A DNA stretch of 64,000 nucleotides. Origin: Cynocephalus volans. Its lineage: Eukaryota; Chordata; Mammalia; Dermoptera; Cynocephalidae. The position numbers were made by a program, and so were the translations under genes. Location: NCBI RefSeq assembly GCF_027409185.1, contig NC_084463.1:159689869-159753868 (forward strand), in the 5' to 3' direction. Within the stretch, counting starts at the first letter, position 1. Every line of letters starts with the position of its first letter. Positions 1 to 12,300 of the stretch are shown here, piece by piece. The notes under the pieces are model-generated. The model was not told the origin of the DNA, did no database searches, and worked only from the letters and a program-made list of their open reading frames with translations.

Positions 1-350
1 GCAGTGTTGGAAACTGATAGAGTCATGGGGGCGGATCCCTCATGAATGGATTCATGCTCTCCCTGGGGGAGGAGGGGTAGTGAGTGAGTTCTCGCTCTGT
101 TAGTTCCCACAAGAGCTTGTTGTTTAAAAGACCCTGGCACCTCCCTCTCTCTCTCTCTCTTGCTTCCTGTCGCCATGTGATCTGCTTGTACCCGCCGGCT
201 GCCTGCCACTTTTCTGCCATGAGTAGAAGCAGCCTGAGGTCCGTGCCAGATGCAGCTGTCCGAGACTCATAAGCCAAATAAACCTCTGTTCTTTTAAAAT
301 TACCCAGTCTCAGGTAATTCTGTTATAGCAACACAGAACGGACTAAAACA
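1..350 (+). mobile_element. MaLR-type LTR (THE1/MST-like), 5' end outside the window
   Basis: The stretch has the usual 3' part of a mammalian apparent LTR retrotransposon LTR. It shows a CT-rich tract near 143-163, the block around 'aagccaaataaacctctgttc' that carries an AATAAA-type signal, then 'tgttatagcaacacagaacggactaaaaca', which is the typical LTR end. Its start lies before base 1. Assignment to THE1/MST rests on recalled consensus, so the subfamily is not certain. Confidence 0.8.
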
Positions 351-2289
351 GATGGCAACATGGTAAAGTACTACGCAGTTGTTAAAATGCTCAAGGCTAA
401 TGGCTCCAAACAGAAATGAAACAAATTTCTTAGTATATTGCGAAGTAAGGCAGGTACATGGCTGTGTATGTGGTTGCAACCGCTGGTCATAGCTTCACTT
501 GTGTCCTCAGGAAGGACAGAAGAAAATGCCCCCAGTGGTCACCTCAGGCCAGGCGGATCGGGCGCTGGGGGTTGGGAGTGATGGGTGGGAGACTTGAGCT
601 TTCCTCTATACACTTATGCATGTTTGACATTTTTGATCCTGTGCATGTATCTGAAAAAAATTTTTAAAGAAAAATCTAGACAAAGGCAAGGGACCACTGT
701 TAGCCTCTAATGAAGACCCTTCAACACCTAATTGAGCCTCAAGGCCTAACTGAACCCTCGGTGTCAGTGGTGAGGAAGCCCCACCCCATACTCCCCTGCA
801 TCCCCCTCCACCCTCTGCCTGATTCAGAGAACAGAACAGCTGTGCAGCCAGGCTTGTCTCAAGGGACGGATGTGAGAGCAATCGTGACATGGCCTCTGCC
901 TCTGAGGCTGAGGAAGGGTGTGCCTCAGAGATGTTGAGCAAGGCAGGGGCCCCCAGCTGGCAGGAGGTGAGCCCCACTCACCAAGCTTGGGTAACCCGGG
1001 AGGACCTGCCAGGTGACACAGAACAGGTGCTTCTGGGAAATTCTTCCTGGGGCATGCAGATGGGAGGAAGATTCACAGAGGGTCAAATCTGAACGGATCT
1101 TTGATATTATTGATACTGATGATAATGACCGCTTCAGGGACCATTTAATGAATGCTTGTGCTGGGCACCGGCTCACGGAATCCTCGTAACAACTCTATTG
1201 AGAGGATTATTCCCATTTCCAGATGTGTCTCAAGAGAGTTTAACCACTAGATATGCTCCTCTGCTCACAACCCTGCGTGGCTTCCCTTTGCCTGGTCAGG
1301 CCCAGCTCATCTTGGCCACTGTGTCCCTTACTTTTTGCAGTCTGGCCCCGCTGCCTTCTTTCAGTTGGTTCTACCACTTAATAGCTGTGTGACTTTAGGC
1401 AAGTTGCTTAACCTCTCTGCTCCTCAGTTTCTTCTTCAGTAAAATGGAGATAATCTATAATTCTTTTCTCACAAGCTAGTCCAGAACAAACACGTTAATA
1501 AGTGCAAAGTACTTATATCCATGCCTGGCTCTTTGCAAACCTGCGTTTACTGTGATTGGTATTATGATTACCCCACATTTCATCAAATCTATGATGCCAT
1601 CATTGTGAAAGATGTCACTAAGAAAAAAACGAATTCTGCCAGTTAACTATGTCCCAAGGCTCTTTCATCACTAGAATTTTTATCTCGTATTTCCCGAAAG
1701 AGCTGTTTGATTTAGATGTAGGTTTTCATCATATATAATTCCAATGTGCACATAAAAAGGATAAGAGAAGCAAAATAAATTGGTTGCCGTGTTTGGAAAA
1801 CTCCTTCATATTTAGAGTTTGACTCCCATGAATCATTTTTGGTCTGAGAGTCGTGATGTCTGTTACCCTGCCACCTCCTCCTCCGAGACAGCAAGAGAGC
1901 TAGAGAGAGCAGGACCCCTTTAAACAATCCATAAAACAGCCAGGAGCTCTTAAGCCACCTTTGCAATCATGCGGAGCAGGCCCAGCTGACTTTCGACTCT
2001 GCTTTGGGAGTGTTGCTGACAAGCCCAGGCCCTTTCCCTTGGGGGTGCCGACTATTTGGATCCCAGGGTTAAAAGCCTGCTTGGCTCTTGCCTCTGGGGT
2101 TTTCTCCAAGCTGACACCCTTTCTGCAGGATTTAATGCTGGGGCTTTTGAAGTGTGAGCACGTGTAGGCACTGACAACTATGTCAGGACTGCAGCCAGCC
2201 AGACAGCAACTGTACTATGCAACCTGACTTCAGAGATGTTAAATGCGAAAAATAAAGCGTCTTGGGATACATAAGACATGAATAATTTC
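351..2289. other. CCDC88B upstream intergenic DNA with a MIR relic
   Basis: No gene is visible. A MIR element in + orientation is clear at about 1369-1470, with the core 'tagctgtgtgactttaggc' followed by 'cctcagtttcttcttcagtaaaatgg'. A weaker MIR/L2-like stretch precedes it from about 1140. The rest, including 1471-2289, holds nothing I can name. Short open frames here are not supported by splice or codon evidence. Confidence 0.55.
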
Positions 2290-2625
2290 TGATCTTTGGG
2301 CTGCCCATGCTTCCAGCTGCCTGGAAGCTGCACACTCTGTTCCCACTGCATGGAATACCCTTTCTTCCTCCCCACTTTGCTTGGTTACCTATTCGTCCCC
2401 GATCTCATGCCTCCTCCGGGATACCTTCTCTGACTATCCCACCAAGGTCAAATCCCCTCCCCTTCATTAAACTGAGTACGGCTGCAATGTAACATTTTGG
2501 GTGTGTAATTTTGGGGGGTAGCTGTCTCCCCAGTGTACTGTTCATCCCATGGAGCCAGGGACTGTATGGCTTTTTACTACAGCCCAGCCTTCAGCACCCA
2601 AGAGTGGGTGAATGAAAGAATGGAC
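2290..2625 (+). repeat. L2-like LINE 3' relic
   Basis: The sequence follows the familiar L2 3' end: a 'gttcccactgcatggaata' block, then a 'ccgggataccttctctgac' block, then 'agggactgtatggc' and a final 'gaatgaaagaatgga'. It is old and diverged. The call is by resemblance to the recalled consensus. Confidence 0.65.
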
Positions 2626-3347
2626 TAAGGCCATGGAGTGACCAGTGGGGGAACTGGGATGTCCTCCCAGCCTGTTTATCACAGCACTGTGCTGCCTCCC
2701 TCTGAGGCTGGAGTCCAACCTGCTAATTTAATAGACAGGAAACTGAGGCCTGGCCAGATGCAGTCACTTGTCCATGGCCCTGTCTCAGTCCAGTGTGTAT
2801 AGAGTATGTGGAGAGGTGCTTACCTATGTCTGGGGTTCAGAGCAGGCTTTCTGGGGTAGGCAGCATCTGAACCAGGCTTTCCAGGTTGGGCGGCTGATTT
2901 GGATAAATTCGAGAAACATAGGGGGGAAGGGAAGGAAGCTCTAATGAATGAGGCCTGGCATATCAGAAGATGCACATGTGGGTGCCAAGACACACCATGC
3001 AAGCCCAGAGCCCTTGTATAGGCCCTGGAGGGGTTTGAGTTGGAAAAACAAGGCCCGGAGAGGTACAGGACTCACCCGCCGTTGCCCATTGATCCAGGAG
3101 AGCTGTGGACCCTTCCCCCACCGACCTCTGGGCCAGCCCTGCCAGAGATGCTGGGAGGATGCAGGATGGAGAGGTGGGGCTGAGACAGGACTCTGGGGGT
3201 GTGCAGGCCTGCCCCAACCCGGAAGGAGGAAGCTGTACAGGGTGTCTGTGGCTGGGCCTGGGATCCCCCACCCGGGGACTTCCTCTTCCTCTCAGGGCAG
3301 GTGTAGCTGCTACAGCGGGACTGACACCCTGACACCCTGACCCTGGC
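2626..3347 (+). promoter_or_regulatory. CCDC88B: CCDC88B 5' flank and leader (promoter not resolved)
   Basis: This stretch immediately precedes the CCDC88B start codon and should hold its promoter and 5'UTR. It is only moderately GC-rich and shows no CpG island or clear TATA box near the start, which fits a tissue-restricted (haematopoietic) promoter. Just before the ATG there is a short direct repeat of 'gacaccct' (about 3321-3337). The transcription start cannot be fixed from sequence. Confidence 0.4.
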
Positions 3348-6300
3348 ATGGAGGGGGGCAAGGGGCCCAGACTCAGAGACTTCCTGAGTGGCAGCCTGGC
3401 CACCTGGGTGAGGGGCAGGTGGGAGCGGGGCTGAGAAGGGAAGTGAGCAGCAGCCAGGGGATGGTGTTGGGGCTGAGGGGAGGGTGGGGCAGAGCTGGGG
3501 CCTGAGGGCAGGGGCAGCTCAAATGGGGGGGATGGACAAGTCCAGGGGGCTGTGGTGAGGGGAAGAGGGTCCAGAACCAGGACCTGAGGCATTCAGGGGA
3601 TCAGTGAGGAGGGGGTGCTGGAGCTCACTAGGGCAGGTCAGAGGGGCTCAGGAGTCACTCTGCTGGTACTAGGCTCCCACCACACCAGCGGACCCCCTCT
3701 TCTCCCCCACAGGCGCTGGGACTGGCCGGGCTGGTGGGGGAGGCAGAGGAGCCGGAGGGGGAAGAAGAGGAGGAGGAGGAGGAGGGGCCCCTTTGTCCGG
3801 AGAAGAGGTTCCTGCGTCTCAGCGAAGGGGCCCTGCTCCTCAGGGTGCTGGGCATCATGTAAGGGGCACCGAGGGTGGGGTAGTGGCGAAGGGACCTGAG
3901 CAGAGGGGGCCGGGACAAGTGGTGGGAGGAGCCTAAGGGCTATGGGCGGAGCCTGGTGGAAGGGAGGTGGGTTCTCGGTTCCACCTCTCACCCATGACCC
4001 TGTGCCCACAGTGCCCCTAGTTCCCGAGGGGGATCTCAGATGGTCAGGGGCCATGACGGACCCGCAGCCTGGCGGGTGTGGAACCTGAACCACCTGTGGG
4101 GTCGACTGAGGGACTTCTACCAGGTGAGGGGTCAGGAGGGAAAGGTGGAGACGGGGCGCCCCCTGCGTGCAGGCCCCTCTCATATCGCCTGTCCCTTCCA
4201 CCTCCAGGAGGAGCTGCAGCTGCTGATCCTGTCGCCACCCCCAGACCTCCAGACGTTGGGGTTTTACCCCCTCTCAGGTGCTCGCCCCCACTGCGCCCTC
4301 TTGCTTCTACCCACCCCCCCAAGCCCCCATCCCCTTTAACCTCCTGTGGCTTGCGCCCTGCAGAAGAGGCGGTGGAGGAGCTGGAAGGCATCCTTCGGCT
4401 GCTGTTGGGGGCGTCAGTGCAGGTGAGCCCGGGGTGAGGGAAGGCTAGGGTGGCTACGCCACAGAGGAGGGAGATCCTGCACCAGCCTCCCGGCTTCTGT
4501 CTCCCCACAGTGTGAGCACCGGGAACTTTTTATCCGCCACATTCAAGGCCTCAGCCTCGAGGTCCAGAGCGAGCTGGCCGCTGCCATCCAGGAGGTACTG
4601 AGGCAGATCCACAGCCTGGGACTGGACCACCACCTGGGTTCACCTCGACAACCCCCTTCTTCCACTGATCTGCTCTCCTTGTGCCTTCAGGTGACCCAGC
4701 CAGGGGCCGGTGTGGTGCTGGCGCTGGCAGGGCCGGAGCCTGGGGAGCTGGCCCTTCCGGAGCTGGAGATGCTGTCTCGGAGCCTGATGGGGACGCTGTC
4801 GAAGCTGGCACGGGAACGTGACCTGGGGGCCCAGGTAGGGGACAGCAGGGGCATTGTGGACCCAGGTTGAGGAACTGGAGGAGCATGGGGGACCCAGATG
4901 TGTGGGTGAGATGGGGGTTTGGGGTCCAGGTGTGGGGTTGGGGTCTGATGTGGGGAGGCATGGGATGGGTGACTCCCTGATCTACTACAGCGGCTGGCAG
5001 AACTGCTGCTGGAGCGAGAGCGCGCCCCCTTACCGCCTGAGGCTCCTGTTCGGCCCCCCGCGGACGGCTCCTCGCACCATCTGGCCCTGCAGCTGGCCAA
5101 CGCCAAGGCCCAGCTGCGGCGCCTGCGGCAGGAGCTGTGAGTGTGCGCAGGCTGGGAAGGGTACCTGAAAGGCTAGGGGCGGATTAGGCCTGAACGGGGC
5201 CGCAGCCCCGGTGAGTACAGGAGGAGTCAGGCATCGGAAGGGCTGGGGGTCGCCAGCCTCCAGACGCCCTCCAGAGCCCCTTCCCTCCAGGGAGGAGAAG
5301 GCCGAACTGCTGCTAGACTCCCAGGGAGAGGTGCAGGGCCTGGAGGCTGCAATTCGAAGACTCCGCCAGGAGGTGCGCTCGGATGCTCCCCGCCGTTCCC
5401 GCACTCCCTGACACTCCCTCAGCCCGTCCCATTGCCTCCTCCAACCCGGCCCCTTCCCGTCCCTAATCCCTCTCGCCCACCACCGGCCCAGGCCCAGGCG
5501 TTGTCGGGACAGGCCAAGCGGGCCGACCTGTACCGCGAGGAGGCAGAGGCGCTGCGGGAGCGGGCCGGCCGCCTGCCCCGCCTGCAGGAGGAGCTGCGGC
5601 GCTGCCGCGAGCGGCTGCAGGCGGCCGAGGCCTGCCGGGGCCAGCTGGAGGTGAGGCGGGGGGCGGGGCCTGCGGCAGGGGGCGGGGCCTGCGGCAGGGG
5701 GCGGCCAGGAGCAGGGGGCGAGATAGGGCCCAGAGAAGGGAGGGTCAGGCTCTGTGGAGGGAACAGGCATGGCTAGGAGAACCGGGTGAGGACAAACGCA
5801 GGGAGGAGGTGTCTGGGAAGGTCCCTCTGGAGGATGGGGCAGATGGTGGGGAGAAGTGGGGACTATGTAAGGGTAGGTCCTGGAGCGGAAAGTGGGGCCA
5901 AGTGCAGGGGGCGTGGGTCTGCAGCAACACCCTAGCAAGTGGGGACTGGAGGGATGCATCCTTGGAAGGCGGCTCCTGGGGAGAAGGGCGGGTCCGGGTG
6001 CTGGGGCAGCAGTACCTGGAGAGACCCTGGAGAGAAAGGGGCAGAAGGAAGGGTGTGGGGTCAAGTGGAGGAGGGGGGATAGGGTCTGTGGCAGGCCTAG
6101 GGAAAGGGGTTTGGGACCCCCAGACCCTGGAGTACGTGGGGGCTGCATGATACCACCGGTTCTCCCGGCTCTCCTACCAGGAGGAGCGGGTGCTCTCAGG
6201 GGCTCTGGAGGCCTCGAAGGCGCTGCTGGAAGAGCAGCTGGAGGCTGCCCGAGAGCGCTGCGCTCGGCTGCATGAGACCCAACGCGAGAACCTGCTGCTG

Positions 6301-9300
6301 CGGACCAGGCTGGGGGAGGCCCATGCGGTGAGGTTGCCAGAGTGATCCCAGCTGTGTTGACCTGTCATCCCTGGTGACCCCAAAGATCCCCCAGGATTCC
6401 CTAGAGATCCCTGTAACCTTTACTCTTGGTGATCTCTAGTGACCTTCCAACATACACACTTATCCTGGCCATGGTGGAGAGGGCTTGTCTGACCCTGTCC
6501 GCCAACTGCCCCCTAGGAGCTGGAGTCTCTGCGGCATCAAGTGGACCAGCTGGCGGAGGAGAACGTGGAACTGGAGCTGGAGCTTCAGCGGAGCCTGGAG
6601 CCACCCCCAGGTTCCCCTGCGGAGGGTGAGTGGGGCCCCTGTGGAGGGGCTAAGGTGGGGGCTGCCTGTGTTTTTTCTTTATCTGTAGTGAGGAGGGCTT
6701 CTGTCTTCATCCCTTGTCCCAGGTCTCTGGGGGTGTGTGTGGGAGGAGCCTAGGAGTGTGAGAAGGGTCCTGATCTCATCTCATATCCACCAGCACCCCT
6801 GCCAGGAGCGATCCCCTCGCTGCAAGATGAAGTGAGGGAGGCAGAGGCTGGGCGGCTGCGGGCCCTCGAGCGGGAAAATCAAGAGCTTCGAGGCCTGCTT
6901 CAGGTGCTGCAGGAGCAGCCAGGTGGCCAGGTGAGTCCCCTCCCCCACTGTCCTAGCAGGTTCCACCTCCAGACCTTCCCTGGGCCTGACTGTCCCTCTC
7001 ATATGCCCTCAGCCCCCACTGTTGGAAGAGCAGAGTGGGGACTCTATGCTTCCAGTGCTGGACGAGGCTCCCCGGAAGCCCCTGGCCTCAGATCACAGCC
7101 CCCAGGCCTTGGTTGGCCAGGAGGGGGATGAAGGCCCTCAGACCTTGGACTTGGCTCCCCTGGGATCAGACTCAGCCCTTGAGGAGTCAGCTGAATGTCG
7201 CCAGGCATCCGACTCAGACCCACATATGACAGAGAGGCCCCTCCAAGAAGCTGCCATGGCCCCCCCGACCTCAGACCTGACCCTCCAAAAGTCAGACCCT
7301 GCTGTGGAGACACAGGAGTCCCTGGAGAAGTGTGACCATGGAGTCCCTCTCCAGACCCCCACCTCTGTGGCCCCACCTCATGGTCCACAGATGGAAATTC
7401 AGGCCCAGCAGTTGCTGGTAAGACAGACGATGGAGAGAAAGGCTCCCCAAGGGGGGTCGGTGCCTGAGGCCCTGGGTCTGAGACAGGAGAGCCCTGAGCA
7501 CAAGCTGGGACCCTCAGAGCTCAGCCTCCATGTGCAGCTGGAAAAGCAGGAGACCCCAGGCCAGAGGCTGGACCTGTCTCAGGAGCAAACAGAGGCCAGA
7601 GAGCATGAAGCAGCCCAGCAAAAATCACAGCAGAAGTTGGAAGCGGCTGCTGACGCCCGGGCCTGGGCTGGGTCCATCCCAGGGGAGATCCTGGCCAGTG
7701 GCGTTCCAGAGCAGGAGGCCCTCAGAGAGGAGGTGATGAAGCTGAGGAGAGAGGTTGAGACCTTTAAAGCTGAGCTAGAGGCCCAGGCCCGAAGGCTGGA
7801 GGCCCGAGGCACGGAGGCTGCCCGCCTTTCGGAGGAGCTGGCACGAGCACGCAGGGCCGAGGCTGAGGCCCACCAGGAGGCAGAGGCCCAGGTCCGGGAG
7901 CAGGCTCGGCTGCGGGCGGCTGTGGAGGCTGCTGGCCAGGAGCTGGAGGCTGCGTCGCGGGAGCGGGAGGCACTGGCGGAGGCACTGGCAGCAGCAGGCC
8001 GCGAGCGGAGGCAGTGGGAGCGCGAGGGGCCCAGGCTGCGGGCCCGGGCCGAGGCCGCAGAGGAGCGGATGCAGGCGCTGGAGAGCGAGGGCCGCCAGCA
8101 CCTGGAGGAGGCTGAGAGGGCGCGCCAGGAGAGGCAAGACCTCGAGAAGGTACGTCGGGCGCACAGCGGGGCGGGAAACAGGACTCCAGGCCAGATGCTG
8201 GGGCTTGGGCTTATTGATTCCGTCTGCAGCCCCTGAGTGCCTAGCACTGAGCCAGGGCTGGAGGTAGCCAGGCCAAGTCCACCCTCCCTTCCGAAGGCGT
8301 GCCTGACCTGGGACACAGAGCTGATGTCTGCAGGGGGGATGAGACTGCCTGGGTGCAAATCTGGCTGTAGCAGTTTCCTCGCCTCCACCCTGGTGCCTTC
8401 TTCTGTAAAATGGGGATACTGTTTTTTGTGGGTTCTTGGCGGCTGGCTGGTACAGGGATCAAACCACTCTCTAACTAACTGCGCTAACTGGCCAGCCCTA
8501 TGGGGGTATTGTTGGGAGATAATGGTGGAAGGAGCCTGATTCATGCTGGGCAAGGGCATGCTGTAAGTGATCAAGAGATGGTTATTGACAACAAAGTGCC
8601 AAGGGAGCCCATGAGAGGGGGAGTGATGCCTGGGTGGGGGCAAGGAGGCTTCACTGGGTGGGAAAAGACATTTCATCCAGAGGGAACAGCATGTGCAAAG
8701 ACTTTAAGGCATTCAAGATGCTCAGGGGCCCTGGAGGAGTGGGGGATGGGGGCCAGCTTCAAAGGTGTTGGTACTTCATCCACAGGCAGGAAGAGCCACC
8801 CAAGAGTGTGGGCAGATCTGTGTGGGGCTGGGCTTGAGGAGAGTCACCTTGGTGGGCCAGGGAGCTTGGGGCCATCAGGGGGCAGTGGCAAGCGGTGTAA
8901 GTGGCAGGTGACATTGGCTGGGGTGGGGGCAGAGATGGAGAAGAGAGAACTGGAAACACTTATTCATTCTTTCAAGCATTTTCTTGGTTCCAGGTCTTGT
9001 ACCAGGCTCTGGGCACACAGTAATGAGCAGACAGCCAGCACGCTCGTACTCAGGGATGTGCTCACCGTCTGGAAGGAGGCAGGTCAGGGCAGTGCAGGGA
9101 GCCATGGGAGTCCAAGAAGCACCCTAGACTCAGACTGGGGCATGTCAGGGAAGGCTTCTTGGAGGAGGAGAGAGACCGGAAGGCCCAGGCACAAGTTTGG
9201 AGGCGTGGGAGAGAACCGGGTGGAGCGAGAGGTGGGGCGCAGAGAGGCCAGGCTGCGAGTGAATTAAGCACCGGTCCTAGTGGGCAGGGCTTAGGCTTCC

Positions 9301-12300
9301 TTCCAAGCTAGGAAAGGAGTTGGGGCTTTTTTTTGTGAGAGATTGGAGAGCCACTGGAGGGTTTAAAATGAGCGAATAGATTAGGTCTGCATGTTAAGAG
9401 GCACCTCAGGGGGAGAAGGACACATGAGGCAATGGGGAGGGGGTTCAGGACGATGAGTCCCAGTGCTGGAGGTGAGAGTGCAGCACAGGCAAGGAATTGG
9501 ATCTCCTGGCTTGGACACAGAGTTTCCAGTTCTATCCCCAAGTACAGACAAGGACACTGAGATTCAGAGAGCGACAGTAATTTGCTCAGAGACCCCTCAC
9601 GGCGGTGAAGAGTGGTTAGGTATCGTGCAGGACAGACCCAGGAGTAAGGGAGGTCCGGTGAATGTAAGAATTGGGGGCGCAGGTGAGAGGGTAATGTGAG
9701 AGGCTGTCTCTGGGGTCTGCTCAGTAAGGCGTGACTGAGAGATGCTTTCAGGCTAACCTTGGGTTATATGCCAGATCACCTACTTTTCAGCTGTGTGGCT
9801 TGGGGCAAGTTACTTAACCTCTCTGAGTCTCAGTTTTCTCACCTGTAGAACTGGAATAAAAACTGTCCCTGCCTCACAGGGTCCTGTAAAGTAATGAATG
9901 TAGAGAGCTTGGGACAGCTCCTGGCACCTACCCGATGGGCTTAATCCATGGAGGGAGGGCCCTAGGTGAGCCCCGAAGGTGAGGGCAAGGCTGGCGGGCT
10001 GGAAGAGCTGGCTCTGAGGATCCAGAGGGTGGAAGGAGCTGGGGACAAAGGGGAATTTTGTGAGATTTCCTGGTTGGAGCAGTTCCTGGTGCTAGCTGGG
10101 TGTGGCACAGGAGGAGTCTGCTGGCCAGGGGGAGGTCAGGGAACCAGGTGCCTCTGGGGTTGTCCGCGTGGGTGTGGAAGCCTCCCAGGCTGGATGGAGG
10201 GGGCACCTGAAGGAGTCTCTGCCTTCATCTGCACCAGCATTCTTCACGCCCCAGCTCTAGTGGCCAGCTGGGCCGCAGTGCCTCATGGGACTTGTAGTTT
10301 TTTAGCAAGAGGATGCTGTGACCGAGGGTGTCAGGAAGTGCAGTGCCCAGGGGGCAAGGCCTGGTGTGGTTATTAAGCCAGGAAGATGGCTTTCAGCAGC
10401 GGAGGCTTGTAGACTTGGCTTCCAGAGGAGGCCGGTCAGAGTTGACCCTTCCCCTTGACTTCCTCCCGCCGGGGCCCCCGCACATCAGAATGGTTTGGCC
10501 TACCTTCCTCTGTGGCCCACAGGCCAGAATGGGCCTCCTGCCCCCTTCCGAAATGGTGCAGCCCAACCGCCAAAGGCCACAGGGTTCCTGGCCTGCAGCA
10601 TCCTGGCCTGTTCCCTCCTGATCCCCATTGCGGTTAGGCCTGCCGATCCCCAAGTTCCTGTCCCGCCAGCACTCTGTGACCACTCCCCCGTGGCCGAGGG
10701 TGTTCACCAGACCACCTCTGCTGAGCCCCTCTTGCCCTCACATGGCCCGTAGGGCACGTCCACCTCATGTCCACCTGCACATGAGGAACCTCGGGCTTAG
10801 ACAGGTGAAGACACTTGCCCAGCATGTGTCTCAGACTTGCCCGGGGCGTCCCTCACTCCCTGCCAGGATCTTTCAAGTGTAATCTCGAAGGCCACCAGGC
10901 TTTGCTCCCATTTTGTAGGTGGGGGAGTAAAGGCCCAAAGGATTAAAGATGTTTGCTCAGGGTGGCACAGCAAGGACAGAAAGCCAGATCTCCTGACTCT
11001 CAGGCCTCCCAGGCCTCCCCCTGGGGGAGAGTGGTGGGTCTGAGGCCCTGAGCCTGCTCTGCCTGCCTTCAGGAGCTGGAGAAGGCTGTGTTGCGGGGCA
11101 AGGAACTGGGGGCCCGGCTGGAGCATCTGCAGCATGAGCTGGAACGGGCGGCTCTGGAGCGCCAGGAATTTCTCCGAGAACAGGAGAGCCAGCACCAGAG
11201 GTAGGAGTGGTGCTGGGGCGGGTAGAGAGGGGCAGGCTGGTGTTGGGGAGGGGCAAGGTGGGGCTGGGTGCCAAGGCTTCTTCTGGCAGGTACCAGGGCC
11301 TGGAGAAGCGGCTGGAGGCTGAGCTGCAGGCTGCGGCCACCAGCAAGGAGGAGGCGCTGATGGAACTCAAGACCAGGGCCCTGCAGCTAGAAGAGGAGCT
11401 GTTCAAGGTGAGGCCTGCCATGCTGGGAGCTGGGGGCCATCCCCACTCCCTCCATCCCAGGGCTGCCTGTGCTCCTGGTCTTACTCCTGGATCCGTGGCT
11501 TCCTGCCTGTCTCGCTTTCTACTTGGGGCCCATTGGAGGGAGCACTGTACTGGGAGTTAGGCAACTGTGTGGCCTTCTTGGGGCCTTGTCTCCTCCGCTG
11601 CTCACGTGGACAGAGCCCCTGCTGTGAGGTGCTTCTCCTGCCCTGCTCAACCACTTCCTAGTGAGCCCAGTCACTGGCATCATTGAAAGCCAGTTATTGT
11701 TTCTGACACCCCAGCTGTGTGCAGGCTCTGTGCTGATCGTGGGGTGGCACTGGGGCCCGATACCTGGTTGTCATGCTCAGGGAATTCACAGCCCTGTTAG
11801 GACAGAGGCAAGAAAACAGGCGACGGTCACATAGGGTGCCAGGTGCCGTGATGGGGCTGTGCAGGGGCCAGTGGGGTCCCCAGCAAGGCACCTGGCTGGC
11901 ACGTGTGGGGTTGGTTAGGGAAGGTTTCCTGGAGAAAGCGGGGTTGAAACTGAGGCTTAGAGGAAGAGTAGGAGGGAAAGGGTGTTAGTGCAGAAGAAAC
12001 AGCTCAGGCCAAGGCAAGGCTCTGCTACAGACTGGGAGAAGGTGGGGAGGTGGGGGTGGAGACCAACGGGCTTCGGGAACCAGGAGCGTGGGCTCTTGGG
12101 ATCTAAGGGAAGGCGTGCGGTGGAGGGAGGGTAGGCAGAGTTAAATGCTGCTGAAGGGGCAGGTCCACCCTGTGGGGGTCCCCGCCACTTCTCGGCATGA
12201 CCTCCCAGGGTCTCTCCTTACAGCTGCGCCAGGGCGCTGTGGGGTTGGGGCCTGAGGAGCGTGCTGAGCCTCGGCTGGTGGAGACCCAGAGCACAAGGCT

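Larger units (their letters stand above)
8150..11072 (+). other. CCDC88B intron 14, repeat-bearing
   Basis: At 2.9 kb this is the longest intron of the gene. It holds a MIR (about 8360-8540) split by a tRNA-like SINE, an old LINE/MIR-like relic near 8960-9070, a clear + strand MIR at about 9735-9930, a ZNF143-like motif at 10281-10298, and a - strand MIR at about 10895-11010 just before exon 15. No extra coding exon is supported. Confidence 0.7.

Noticed and set aside
5030-6148. Long open frame of 372 codons on the - strand
   Set aside because: It lies antisense to CCDC88B exons 9-10 and GC-rich introns. Pro-rich shadow frames are expected opposite such sequence.
7579-8676. Open frame of 365 codons on the - strand
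   Set aside because: Antisense shadow of the Arg/Glu/Ala-rich coiled-coil exon 14, giving an Ala/Ser/Arg-rich string without domain features.
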